Assembly: GCF_024055665.1 (NCBI RefSeq) | Contig: NZ_JAMXMC010000009.1 | Coordinates: 1-64,000 of the forward strand | Reading direction: 5' to 3' | Origin: Ideonella oryzae | GTDB taxonomy: Bacteria; Pseudomonadota; Gammaproteobacteria; Burkholderiales; Burkholderiaceae_C | Length of the DNA: 64,000 nucleotides | Part shown: positions 25,838 through 34,402 of the stretch, in pieces | Numbering within the stretch: the first letter of the stretch is position 1 | Layout: every line of letters starts with the position of its first letter | Translations under genes and position numbers: made by a program | The notes under the pieces: model-generated | Told to the model about the DNA's origin: nothing | The model's input: the letters and a program-made list of their open reading frames with translations, nothing else | The model's database searches: none

Positions 25838-27029
25838 GTCGTTTCCCATCCGCCGCGGTGCGGGCGTCTTCCCATTCTGGTCCCCGGTGTCACGCCTCGC
25901 ATCGGGGCTGACCGCGATGGCCACGGCCGTGCTGCTGGCCAGCTGCAGCAGCGTCTCGCTGGAGCCTTCGGCCCCCGCGCCCACGCCGACCCCCGCTCAC
26001 CCTGCCCCGGTCCCGGCACCGCCGGGCACGCTGGAACGCAGCCATGCCCGCTGGGTGCCATCCAGCTTTGCCGAGCTGCCGGGCTGGGGCCAGGACCGTG
26101 CCCTGGAGGTCTGGCCGGCCCTGCGCCTGGGCTGCCAGACGCCGCCTGCCCCGTGGACCCGGCTGTGTGCCCAAGCGCACCTGGCCAATCCGGCCAGCGA
26201 CAGCGAGGCCCGTGCCTGGCTGGAACAGAACCTCAAGGTCTACCGGGTGGAGTCGCCCGAGGGCGAGGCCAACGGCCTGGTGACCGGCTACTTCGAGCCG
26301 CTGGTGGCGGCCAGCCGCAAGCCCACGGCCATCCGCCGCGTGCCGCTGTACACCGCCCCGCCCGATCTGGGCCAGCGCAAGCCCTACTGGACCCGCCAGC
26401 AGCTCGACACCCTGCCGGCCGCCCAGGCCGCGCTCAAGGGCCGTGAGATCGCCTGGGTGGAGGACCCGCTGGACGCGCTGATCCTGCAGATCCAGGGCTC
26501 CGGCCGCCTGCAGATCACCGAGCCCGACGGCCGCCAGCGCCTGGTGCGGCTGGCCTTCGCCGGCCACAACGAACAGCCCTACAAATCGGTGGGCCGCTGG
26601 CTGATCGACCAGGGCGAGCTCAAGCCCGGCGAGGCCTCCTGGCCGGGCATCAAGGACTGGGCGCGGCGCAACCCCAAGCGCCTGCAGGAAATGCTGTGGC
26701 AGAACCCGCGCTACGTCTTCTTCCGCGAAGAGCCTCTGCCCGATCCCAGCCTGGGGCCCAAGGGCGCGCAGGCCGTGCCCCTGACGCCGGGGCGCTCGGT
26801 GGCGGTGGACCCGGCCGCCGTGCCCTATGGCGCCCCGCTCTGGCTGGACACCACCGAACCGCTGTCGGACCGACCGTTGCAGCGCCTGGTGATGGCGCAG
26901 GACACCGGCAGCGCCATCGTGGGCGCCGTGCGGGTGGACTATTTCTGGGGCTGGGGCGACGACGCCGAGGCCCAGGCCGGGCGGATGAAGCAGCCGCTGC
27001 GCCTGTGGGTGCTGTGGCCGCGCCTGTGA
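25836..27029 (+). CDS. mltA: Membrane-bound lytic murein transglycosylase A
   Basis: Cleaves the glycan strand of peptidoglycan to 1,6-anhydro products. The 397-residue lipoprotein has lipobox LLASC (Cys near residue 37). The MltA core contains GYFEPLVAAS, ILQIQGSGRLQ and YKSVGRWLIDQGEL. The C-terminal 3D-type domain has DTGSAIVGAVRVDYFWGWGDDA with the catalytic Asp. The start ATG 25836 gives a normal lipoprotein signal; an earlier ATG at 25785 would add 17 residues over the antisense small gene. Confidence 0.92.
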   Translation: MSFPIRRGAGVFPFWSPVSRLASGLTAMATAVLLASCSSVSLEPSAPAPTPTPAHPAPVPAPPGTLERSHARWVPSSFAELPGWGQDRALEVWPALRLGCQTPPAPWTRLCAQAHLANPASDSEARAWLEQNLKVYRVESPEGEANGLVTGYFEPLVAASRKPTAIRRVPLYTAPPDLGQRKPYWTRQQLDTLPAAQAALKGREIAWVEDPLDALILQIQGSGRLQITEPDGRQRLVRLAFAGHNEQPYKSVGRWLIDQGELKPGEASWPGIKDWARRNPKRLQEMLWQNPRYVFFREEPLPDPSLGPKGAQAVPLTPGRSVAVDPAAVPYGAPLWLDTTEPLSDRPLQRLVMAQDTGSAIVGAVRVDYFWGWGDDAEAQAGRMKQPLRLWVLWPRL

Positions 27030-27066
27030 GGCGCCGCGGCAGGCGCGCGCCAGCGCTCAGGGGCAC

Positions 27067-27828
27067 TCAGGGCTGGGTGACGCGCACTTCCAGCCACCGT
27101 CCCCCGCTCTCCGCGGTCGACTCCGCATCGCGGGTGCTGTAGGTCACATCGCCGCGTCGTCCGGTGGCGACCGAGGGTGCCCACTGGCCCAGCGGGGTCC
27201 AGCGGCCCAGCGGCAGCAGCAGTTCACCGGCGCCCTCCATCACCGCAGCAGGCCCCTCGGCCGTCGCGCCGCCCGTCACCTGCGGCAGGCTCAGGCTGTA
27301 GCGCAGACTGACCGGCTGGCGACCACCGGGCCAGGAGGGCTGCAGGGACAGGCTGGCCGTGTCGGCCTGCCAGCCGCCCTGTCCACGCAGCTCCGCCTGC
27401 CCGCGGCCCTGGGCGCCCGAGGCCGCCACAGCGGCAGGCGTGGTCACGTCGCTGCGCCAGCGCCACTCGGTGTCGGACTGCGGCCGCCAGTGGGTCAGGG
27501 CCACCCGCACGGCCGCGCCATTGCGCACGGTCAGCAGGGGCAGGCGGCCGCCGGGGGACAGGTCCTCGCCCGGTGACGGCGCGGTCCGCCAGACCTGGCC
27601 GGGCCCCCGCGGATCGACGCGGCTGCCGTCGCTGCGGACGATCACGGTGCCGGGCGGCCCCTCGGCCACGGGCTCCTGACGCCAGCGCAGCTCGATGCGC
27701 AGGTTGACGGCCGGCGGCGCGGCCTGCACGGCCGTGGCCAATCCCAAGCCGGCAACGCAGCTCCAGGCCCAGGCCCGAGCCTGCCGAACGCCTGCGGCGC
27801 GCCAGGGTCCTCCGTTCCACACGTTCAC
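27067..27828 (-). CDS. Hypothetical secreted protein coupled to a GGDEF gene
   Basis: A 253-residue exported protein with a signal peptide (cleavage near VQA-AP, about residue 36). The mature part is beta-rich and Gly/Arg/Pro-rich (NLRIELRWRQEPVAEG, GGRLPLLTVRNGAAVRV, QPVSLRYSLSLPQ). No catalytic motif seen. Start is GTG 27826-27828 overlapping the stop of the diguanylate cyclase gene by 4 bases, so expression is coupled. Periplasmic location next to a cyclase hints at a signalling partner; function unknown. Confidence 0.6.
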   Translation of the reverse strand: MNVWNGGPWRAAGVRQARAWAWSCVAGLGLATAVQAAPPAVNLRIELRWRQEPVAEGPPGTVIVRSDGSRVDPRGPGQVWRTAPSPGEDLSPGGRLPLLTVRNGAAVRVALTHWRPQSDTEWRWRSDVTTPAAVAASGAQGRGQAELRGQGGWQADTASLSLQPSWPGGRQPVSLRYSLSLPQVTGGATAEGPAAVMEGAGELLLPLGRWTPLGQWAPSVATGRRGDVTYSTRDAESTAESGGRWLEVRVTQP

Positions 27829-28994
27829 GCTGCTGCCCCCTGCCCGACCTCGGTCAGCCCCGGGCCGGCCACCAGTTCGGTGCGGTTGCGGCCGGTGGCC
27901 TTGGCCAGGTACATCGCGCGGTCGGCCGCCTCGATGGCTGCGTCCAGCTGATCCATGCGCCGGCAGGAGGACACGCCGGCCGAGAAAGTGAGCGGCATGC
28001 CGGCCTGCCCCCCCTCCAGCTTGAGGGCGGCCAGGCGGGCCCGGATGCGCTCGGCGCAGCGCCAGGCCTCCTCCAGCCCGGTGCGCGGCAGCATCAGCAG
28101 AAACTCCTCGCCACCCCAGCGGGCCAGCACGTCCCCGGCACGGATCTCGGCCAGCGCCACCTCGCCGAAGCGCTGCAGCACCCGGTCGCCCGCGGCATGG
28201 CCGCGACTGTCGTTGATCTGCTTGAAGTGGTCCAGGTCGAACAGCACCAGCGCCAGCGGCTGGCCGTGACGCTCGATCTCGCGGGCGGCGATGGCCATCT
28301 GCTCCAGCATGGCGCGGCGGTTGGTCAGGCCGGTCAGCACGTCGCGCGTGGCCAGCTCCTGGTTGCGCGCCAGCGCCAGCTTGAGCTCGGCCGCCTGGTG
28401 GCGCAGCCGTTCGCGGATCTGCCCCAGGCGCACCGAGATGATGGCCACCCCGGTGAACACGATGCCGGCGTACATCAGATAGACCAGGTCCAGCCGTGTT
28501 TCGGCCGGGTCCGCCAGGGTCCAGGACCGCCAGGCGATGACGGCCGCCAGCATCAGAAAGCCCATGCCGGCCATGCGGCGCCCTTCCCGCGGGGGCAGGC
28601 CGAAGAGACCGAACATCAGGATGACCTGCATCAGCACGACAGTGGCGCCGCGCGGCGGGCCGCTGACGGCAAAGGCCCAGGCCACGGCGACCATGCTGTA
28701 GAACATCTGCGGACGCGTGAGCGAGGGCTCACTCAGCCGCAGATTGAGTCCGCTTCGGATGGTGCTGTAGAAGCCGATGCAACCCATCAGGCCGAACAGG
28801 GTGAGCGGCAGACTCAGACGCTCAGAGGTCAGCCCCAGATGCACCTCGACCTGCAGCACCAGGGCAAAGCCCAGGTACAGGGCCAGCACCAGCAGGGACT
28901 GCGATACCCGCACCCGCTGCGGCCCGGGCGGGCCCAGCAGGACGTGTGTGAGGGGAGCGAAACGCACCATCATGGTGTCTTCAGCATCGGCCAT
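27825..28994 (-). CDS. Membrane diguanylate cyclase (GGDEF)
   Basis: A 389-residue c-di-GMP synthase. About six hydrophobic helices in residues 28-200 form a sensor of the MASE type; the ligand is unknown. A short coiled region (about 200-222) leads to the GGDEF domain (about 225-375) with VLFDLDHFKQINDSRGH and RWGGEEFLLML. RAGD five residues before GGEEF is an intact inhibitory site. No EAL domain. It overlaps the next gene (27067) by 4 bases. Confidence 0.88.
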   Translation of the reverse strand: MADAEDTMMVRFAPLTHVLLGPPGPQRVRVSQSLLVLALYLGFALVLQVEVHLGLTSERLSLPLTLFGLMGCIGFYSTIRSGLNLRLSEPSLTRPQMFYSMVAVAWAFAVSGPPRGATVVLMQVILMFGLFGLPPREGRRMAGMGFLMLAAVIAWRSWTLADPAETRLDLVYLMYAGIVFTGVAIISVRLGQIRERLRHQAAELKLALARNQELATRDVLTGLTNRRAMLEQMAIAAREIERHGQPLALVLFDLDHFKQINDSRGHAAGDRVLQRFGEVALAEIRAGDVLARWGGEEFLLMLPRTGLEEAWRCAERIRARLAALKLEGGQAGMPLTFSAGVSSCRRMDQLDAAIEAADRAMYLAKATGRNRTELVAGPGLTEVGQGAAA

Positions 28995-29069
28995 TGCGAC
29001 CCCGGGCTCAAGCCAACGCGGGTGCGCAAGCTGTGCATTCCTCCGCAAGGGCCGGGCTCTTGTCCTGCA

Positions 29070-29597
29070 TCAACGCACCACCGGCTGCAGGTGGTCCAGC
29101 GGCAGGGCCGCCCCGGCCTTGACCTCGCCCAGCGAAAAGCTGGTGTGCAGGTCCTTCACATTGGGCAGGCCGAACAGGGTGTCGCGGGTCCAGCGGGAAT
29201 AGGCGTCCAGGTCGGTCACCAGCACCTGCAGCTCGAAGGTGCCGGCGCCGCTGATGTAGTGGCAAGCGATCACCTCGGGCAGGCCGCGGATCGCGTCCTC
29301 CAGGGCATGGATGGCCTCGCCGTTGTCGCGCTCGGTGTCCACCCGCACGAAGGCCAGCACGCCCAGGCCGATCTTGCGGCGGTCGATCTCGGCGCGGTAG
29401 CCGGTGATGACCCCCAGCTCCTCCAGCCGGCGCACCCGGCGCCAGGTGGGCGCCGGTGACAGGCCGATGCGGGCGGCCAGCTCCGCGTTGGACTGCCGGG
29501 CATCGCGCTGCAGGGCCTCCAGGATGGCCACGTCGTAGCGGTCCAGGCTGGGTGCGCCGGCGCTGCGGGTTATCCCGAATTCTTCGTTTTCCGGCAA
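29070..29597 (-). CDS. Lrp/AsnC-family transcriptional regulator
   Basis: A 175-residue regulator. The N-terminal HTH (about residues 18-78) has DVAILEALQRDARQSNAELAARIGLSPAPTWRRVRRLEELGVITGY, the standard Lrp pattern (shown here in part). The C-terminal RAM ligand domain follows with IHALEDAIRGLPEVIACHYISGAGTF. The start appears to be TTG (29595-29597) with AAGGTGA just upstream. It is divergent from the indolepyruvate oxidoreductase gene, which it probably controls in response to an amino acid. Confidence 0.88.
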   Translation of the reverse strand: MPENEEFGITRSAGAPSLDRYDVAILEALQRDARQSNAELAARIGLSPAPTWRRVRRLEELGVITGYRAEIDRRKIGLGVLAFVRVDTERDNGEAIHALEDAIRGLPEVIACHYISGAGTFELQVLVTDLDAYSRWTRDTLFGLPNVKDLHTSFSLGEVKAGAALPLDHLQPVVR

Positions 29598-29796
29598 GAC
29601 ATCACCTTGTGTTTAGGATTTCAAGAAAGGATATTGCCGCCGGGGTTCCATTTCCGCAAGCGAAAGCAAGCACCTGTCGGGCCGAACTTCCTACACTGAT
29701 TCCATCCCCGCCGTGCGCACGGCCCCGGCGCGGCCACAAGCCGCCCCGGGTGCCGCACGGCCTTTCCCAACGGCCCTCGGGCCCAGGAGCCGCACC

Positions 29797-32700
29797 ATGA
29801 ATGCCCCGCTGACCGACGCCGTCCGTCAGGCCCTCGAGAAGGTCTCGCTGGACGACAAGTACGCCCTGCCCACCGGGCGGGCCTTCATGAGCGGGGTACA
29901 GGCCCTGGTGCGTCTGCCCATGCTGCAGCGCACCCGCGACGCGATGGCCGGGCTGAACACCGCCGGCTTCATCAGCGGCTACCGCGGCTCGCCGCTGGGC
30001 GGCTATGACCAGGCCCTGTGGCAGGCCAAGAAGCACCTGCAGGCCCAGCACGTGGTCTTCCAGCCCGGCGTGAATGAGGAGCTCGGCGCCACCGCGGTCT
30101 GGGGCACCCAGCAGCTCGACCTGTTCCCCGAGAAGGCCAAGTACGACGGCGTGTTCGGCCTGTGGTACGGCAAGGGCCCGGGCGTGGACCGCTGCATCGA
30201 CGTCTTCAAGCACGCCAACATGGCCGGCACCAGCCGCTTCGGCGGGGTCATCGCCATCGCCGGTGACGACCACGTGAGCAAGAGCTCCACCGCGCCGCAC
30301 CAGAGCGACCACGTCTTCAAGGCCTGCGGCTTCCCGACCTTCTTCCCCTCCAGCGTGCAGGACATCCTGGACATGGGCCTGCACGCCTGGGCGCTGTCGC
30401 GCTTCTCGGGCGTGTGGACCGGCATGAAGACCATCCAGGAGGTGGTGGAGTCGGCCACCACGGTGGACGTCTCGCCCGACCGGGTCAAGATCGTCCTGCC
30501 CGAGGACTTCCCCATGCCCCCGGGCGGCCTGCACATCCGCTGGCCGGACCCGCCGCTGGAGCAGGAAGCCCGGCTGATGGACCACAAGTGGTACGCCGCG
30601 CTGGCCTATGTGCGGGCCAACAAGCTCAACTACAACGTCATCGAAGGCCCGCACGACCGCTTCGGCATCATTTCCAGTGGCAAGGCCTTCAACGACACCC
30701 GCCAGGCCCTGGCCGATCTGGGTCTGGACGAGGCCACCTGCCACCGCCTGGGCATCCGGCTGCACAAGGTCAACGTGGTGTGGCCGCTGGAGGCCCACAT
30801 CACCCGCGAGTTCGCGCTGGGTCTGCAGGAGATCCTGGTCGTCGAGGAGAAGCGCCAGATCATCGAGTACCAGCTCAAGGAGGAGCTGTACAACTGGCGC
30901 GCCGATGTGCGGCCCAACGTGATCGGCAAGTTCGAGGAAGGCGATGACGCCGACCTCTCCGGCGGCGAATGGAGCCGCCCGAACCCCAGCGAGAACTGGC
31001 TGCTGCGCGCCAAGGCCGACCTGACGCCGGCCATCATCGCCAAGGCCATCGCCAAGCGGCTGAAGAAGCTGGGCGTGCCCGAGGACATCGCCCGCCGCAT
31101 GGACCAGCGCGTCTCGGTCATCGAGGCCAAGGAACGCGAGCTGGCCGCCCTGGCCAGCGCGGGTGCGGCCAGTGGCACCACCGGCGACCGGGTACCCTGG
31201 TTCTGCTCGGGCTGCCCCCACAACACCAGCACCCGCGTGCCCGAGGGCTCGCGCGCGGTGGCCGGCATCGGCTGCCACTACATGGTCAGCTGGATGCCCA
31301 CCCGAAACACCGCCACCTTCACTCAGATGGGTGGCGAGGGCGTGCCCTGGGTGGGCCAGGCGCCGTTCACCAACGAACAGCACATCTTCACCAACCTGGG
31401 CGACGGCACCTACTTCCACTCCGGCCTGCTGGCCATCCGCCAGAGCATCGCCGCCGGGGTGAACATCACCTACAAGATCCTCTACAACGACGCGGTGGCC
31501 ATGACCGGCGGCCAGCGCGTGGGCGAGCGGCCCGAGGGCCACTCGGTGCTGCAGATCATGAACAGCCTGCTCTCCGAAGGCGTGGCCAAGCTGGTGATCG
31601 TCAGCGACACGCCGGACAAGTACGCCCGGGTGGACCTCCCCACTGGCGTGACGGTGCACCACCGCGACGAGCTGGACCGCATCCAGCGCGAATTCCGTGA
31701 GCTCACCGGCACCACCATCATCATCTACGACCAGACCTGCGCCACCGAGAAGCGCCGCCGTCGCAAGCGCGGCACCCTGGCCGGCGCCGACACCCGGGTG
31801 GTGATCAACCCCCTGGTCTGCGAGGGCTGCGGCGACTGTTCGGAAAAGAGCAACTGCGTCTCGGTGGAGCCGCTGGAAACCCCGTTCGGCCGCAAGCGCC
31901 AGATCAACCAGAGCAGCTGCAACCAGGACCTGTCCTGCGTGAAGGGCTTCTGCCCCAGCTTCGTCACCGTCACCGGCGGCACGCTGAAGAAGCCCGCCCC
32001 GGTGGCCGGCCAGGCCGCCACCCTGCCCCCGGTGCCCGAGCCGGTGCTGCCAGAAGCCCAGAGCGCCTGGGGCATCGTGGTGGCCGGCGTGGGCGGCACC
32101 GGCGTCATCACCATCGGCCAGCTGCTGGGCATGGCGGCCCACATGGAGGGCAAGGGCGTGATCACCCAGGACGCCGCGGGCCTGGCCCAGAAGGGCGGCG
32201 CCACCTGGAGCCATGTGCAGATCGCCGACAGCATCGAGGCCATCCACACCACCAAGGTGGACACCGCCAAGGCCGACCTGGTGATCGGCTGCGAGGCCAT
32301 CGTCACCGCCGGCAAGACCACGCTGTCGGTGATGCACCCCGAGCGCACCTACGTCGCCCTCAACACCCACCGCACCCCCACCGCGGCTTTCGTCACCGAC
32401 CCGGACTGGGTCTTCCCCAACGAGGCCTGCGAAGCGGCCATCGGCCGCGCGGTGGGCAGCGGGCACCTGGGCGCCTTCGACGCCGAGGCCCTGGCCGTCA
32501 AGCTGCTGGGTGACTCGATCTACACCAACCCGATGATGCTGGGCTACGCCTGGCAGAAGGGCCGCATCCCGCTGACGCGCGAATCGCTGATGCGGGCCAT
32601 GGAGCTCAACGGCGTGCAGATCGACAAGAACAAGGCTGCCTTCGAATGGGGCCGCCGCTGCGCCCATGACCTGGCCGCCGTGCAGGCCCTGACGCAGACC

Positions 32701-33429
32701 GCCCAGGTGATCCAGCTGCTCAAGCGCCCCGCGCTGGACGCGCTGGTCGGCAGCCGCGTGGAGTTCCTCACCGCCTACCAGAACGCCGGCTACGCCGCCC
32801 AGTACCGCGCCTTCGTCGACAAGGTGCGCGCCGCCGAGGCCGCGGTGGCCCCGGCCGGCAGCACCCGGCTGACCGAGGCCGTGGCGCGCTACCTGTTCAA
32901 GCTGATGGCCTACAAGGACGAGTACGAGGTGGCCCGCCTGCACACCGACCCGGCCTTCACCGCCCAGATCGCCGCCACCTTCGACGGTCCGGTCAAGCTG
33001 CAGCACCACCTGGCGCCGCCGCTGTTCGCCCGCCGCGGGGACGATGGTCAGCCGCGCAAGACCGCCTTCGGCGCCTGGGTGCGGCCGGTGATGGGCGTGC
33101 TGGCGAAGTTCAAGGGCCTGCGCGGCCGCTGGCTGGACCCCTTCGGCCACACCGAGGAGCGGCGCACCGAGCGGGCCCTGATCGCCGAGTACCGCGCCGG
33201 CATCGAGACCCTGCTGAAGGACCTGAGCGCCGAGCGCCTGCCGCTGGCCCTGGAGATCGCCCGCCTGCCGGAGGAGATCCGCGGCTACGGCCATGTGAAG
33301 GCCCGCCACCTGGCCACCGTGCGGCCCAAGTGGGCGGCGCTGATGCAGCGCTGGTCCCAGGGGCCGAGCGCTGAGCCCGCGGGCGAGGCTCAGCCGGCCG
33401 GGGTCGGTGCCGCCGCGCTGCTGAGGTAA
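29797..33429 (+). CDS. Indolepyruvate ferredoxin oxidoreductase, fused alpha-beta form
   Basis: A 1210-residue fused enzyme that oxidatively decarboxylates aryl pyruvates to acyl-CoA with ferredoxin as acceptor. Domains in order: a TPP pyrimidine-binding (alpha N-terminal) part about 15-220 with FISGYRGSPLGGYD and GPGVDRCIDV; a TPP-binding core about 450-640 with ICYNDAVAMTGGQ-like KILYNDAVAMTGGQ. The Fe-S binding part (about 673-715) has CEGCGDCSEKSNC and CVKGFCPS. The gamma (C-terminal) domain is about 755-950 with VVAGVGGTGVITIGQLLG and QKGGATWSH. The start has AGGAG eight bases upstream. Probably controlled by the divergent Lrp gene and used in aromatic amino acid breakdown. The last 40 bases overlap the convergent LysR gene. 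Confidence 0.9.
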   Translation: MNAPLTDAVRQALEKVSLDDKYALPTGRAFMSGVQALVRLPMLQRTRDAMAGLNTAGFISGYRGSPLGGYDQALWQAKKHLQAQHVVFQPGVNEELGATAVWGTQQLDLFPEKAKYDGVFGLWYGKGPGVDRCIDVFKHANMAGTSRFGGVIAIAGDDHVSKSSTAPHQSDHVFKACGFPTFFPSSVQDILDMGLHAWALSRFSGVWTGMKTIQEVVESATTVDVSPDRVKIVLPEDFPMPPGGLHIRWPDPPLEQEARLMDHKWYAALAYVRANKLNYNVIEGPHDRFGIISSGKAFNDTRQALADLGLDEATCHRLGIRLHKVNVVWPLEAHITREFALGLQEILVVEEKRQIIEYQLKEELYNWRADVRPNVIGKFEEGDDADLSGGEWSRPNPSENWLLRAKADLTPAIIAKAIAKRLKKLGVPEDIARRMDQRVSVIEAKERELAALASAGAASGTTGDRVPWFCSGCPHNTSTRVPEGSRAVAGIGCHYMVSWMPTRNTATFTQMGGEGVPWVGQAPFTNEQHIFTNLGDGTYFHSGLLAIRQSIAAGVNITYKILYNDAVAMTGGQRVGERPEGHSVLQIMNSLLSEGVAKLVIVSDTPDKYARVDLPTGVTVHHRDELDRIQREFRELTGTTIIIYDQTCATEKRRRRKRGTLAGADTRVVINPLVCEGCGDCSEKSNCVSVEPLETPFGRKRQINQSSCNQDLSCVKGFCPSFVTVTGGTLKKPAPVAGQAATLPPVPEPVLPEAQSAWGIVVAGVGGTGVITIGQLLGMAAHMEGKGVITQDAAGLAQKGGATWSHVQIADSIEAIHTTKVDTAKADLVIGCEAIVTAGKTTLSVMHPERTYVALNTHRTPTAAFVTDPDWVFPNEACEAAIGRAVGSGHLGAFDAEALAVKLLGDSIYTNPMMLGYAWQKGRIPLTRESLMRAMELNGVQIDKNKAAFEWGRRCAHDLAAVQALTQTAQVIQLLKRPALDALVGSRVEFLTAYQNAGYAAQYRAFVDKVRAAEAAVAPAGSTRLTEAVARYLFKLMAYKDEYEVARLHTDPAFTAQIAATFDGPVKLQHHLAPPLFARRGDDGQPRKTAFGAWVRPVMGVLAKFKGLRGRWLDPFGHTEERRTERALIAEYRAGIETLLKDLSAERLPLALEIARLPEEIRGYGHVKARHLATVRPKWAALMQRWSQGPSAEPAGEAQPAGVGAAALLR

Positions 33430-34304
33430 TCCAGCAGGCCCTGGACCAGGGCCTCGAAGGTGACCTGGCAGCGGGGGCTGTGGCGCAGGTCCTCGTGCAT
33501 GGTCACCCAGGTGTCCAGCGGCAGGGCGAACTGCGCCGGCAGCACCCGCACCAGGGCCGAGCTGCGCCGGGCCAGGCCGACCTGGCACAGGCCGATGCCG
33601 GCCCCCGCGCGGATCAGGGCCAGCTGGGCCACGTCGCTGTCGGTGCGCAGCGCAAAGCGCTCGCGCCGCAGGGCCGGCCAAGCCGCACCCGCCCGGCGGA
33701 TGTAGGCGGTCACCGCGTCAAAGCCGATCAGGCTGTGCCCCGCCAGATCGGCCCAGTCCTGCGGCGTGCCATGCCGGGCCAGGTAGTCCGGATGGGCATG
33801 CATGCCCACGTCGATGGCCCCGACCCGCCGGGCCAGCAGCGCCCCCTGCTGCGGTGCCTGCATGCGCACCGCGATGTCGGCCTCGCGCTGCAGCAGGTCC
33901 TGCAGCCGGTTGGACAGGGCCAGCTCCACGGTCAGCCCCGGGTGACGGGCCCGCAGCGCCGCCAGGATGGGCGGCAGCACCTCCACCCCGACCACCTCGC
34001 TGGCCGTCACCCGCACCACCCCTTGCACACCCGCCCCCTGGCTGGCGGCCGTGCGCTCCAGCGCCCGGGCCGCGTGCTGCACGGCCTGGGCCGGTGCCCG
34101 CAGGGCCAGCGCCGCCTCGGTGGGCTGCACGCCGGTGGGGGAGCGGGTGAACAGGGTCAGCCCCAGGGCCTGTTCCAGCGCGGCCAGCTGACGCCCGACC
34201 GTCGGCTGGGTCAGGTCCAGGGCCCGGGCCGCGGCCGAGAGCGAACCATGCTCCAGCACCCCCAGAAAGGTCCGGTAGAGCTCCCAGCTGATCGATGAAG
34301 TCAT
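33390..34304 (-). CDS. LysR-family transcriptional regulator
   Basis: A 304-residue LysR regulator. The N-terminal winged HTH (residues 5-62) has FLGVLEHGSLSAAARALDLTQPTVGRQLAALEQALG. The effector domain is about 92-295 (VTASEVVGVEVLPPILAALRARHPGL). The stop overlaps the 3' end of the oxidoreductase gene by 40 bases on the opposite strand. It is divergent from the epimerase gene at 34403, and TGCAT-N13-ATGCA (34304-34326) lies across its start. Probably controls the epimerase and itself. Confidence 0.9.
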   Translation of the reverse strand: MTSSISWELYRTFLGVLEHGSLSAAARALDLTQPTVGRQLAALEQALGLTLFTRSPTGVQPTEAALALRAPAQAVQHAARALERTAASQGAGVQGVVRVTASEVVGVEVLPPILAALRARHPGLTVELALSNRLQDLLQREADIAVRMQAPQQGALLARRVGAIDVGMHAHPDYLARHGTPQDWADLAGHSLIGFDAVTAYIRRAGAAWPALRRERFALRTDSDVAQLALIRAGAGIGLCQVGLARRSSALVRVLPAQFALPLDTWVTMHEDLRHSPRCQVTFEALVQGLLDYLSSAAAPTPAG

Positions 34305-34326
34305 GCATGAATGTATAGCTGATGCA
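34304..34326. promoter_or_regulatory. Dyad at the LysR/epimerase divergent promoter
   Basis: TGCAT (34304-34308) and ATGCA (34322-34326) form an inverted repeat with a 13-base spacer. This fits the T-N11-A LysR operator form. It overlaps the LysR start codon. Confidence 0.35.
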
Positions 34327-34402
34327 CAAAGATCGCCAATTCTGTTTCACTGACCCGTTACCCAGAATCGCCACCTGTCCACACTCTTTCCAGGAAGACA
34401 CC

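Noticed and set aside
29602-33681. A 1359-residue minus-strand frame opposite the indolepyruvate oxidoreductase gene.
   Set aside because: It is a shadow in GC-rich DNA. The plus-strand protein has clear TPP, Fe-S and gamma domains; the minus frame is low-complexity His/Gln/Gly/Val with no recognised domain.
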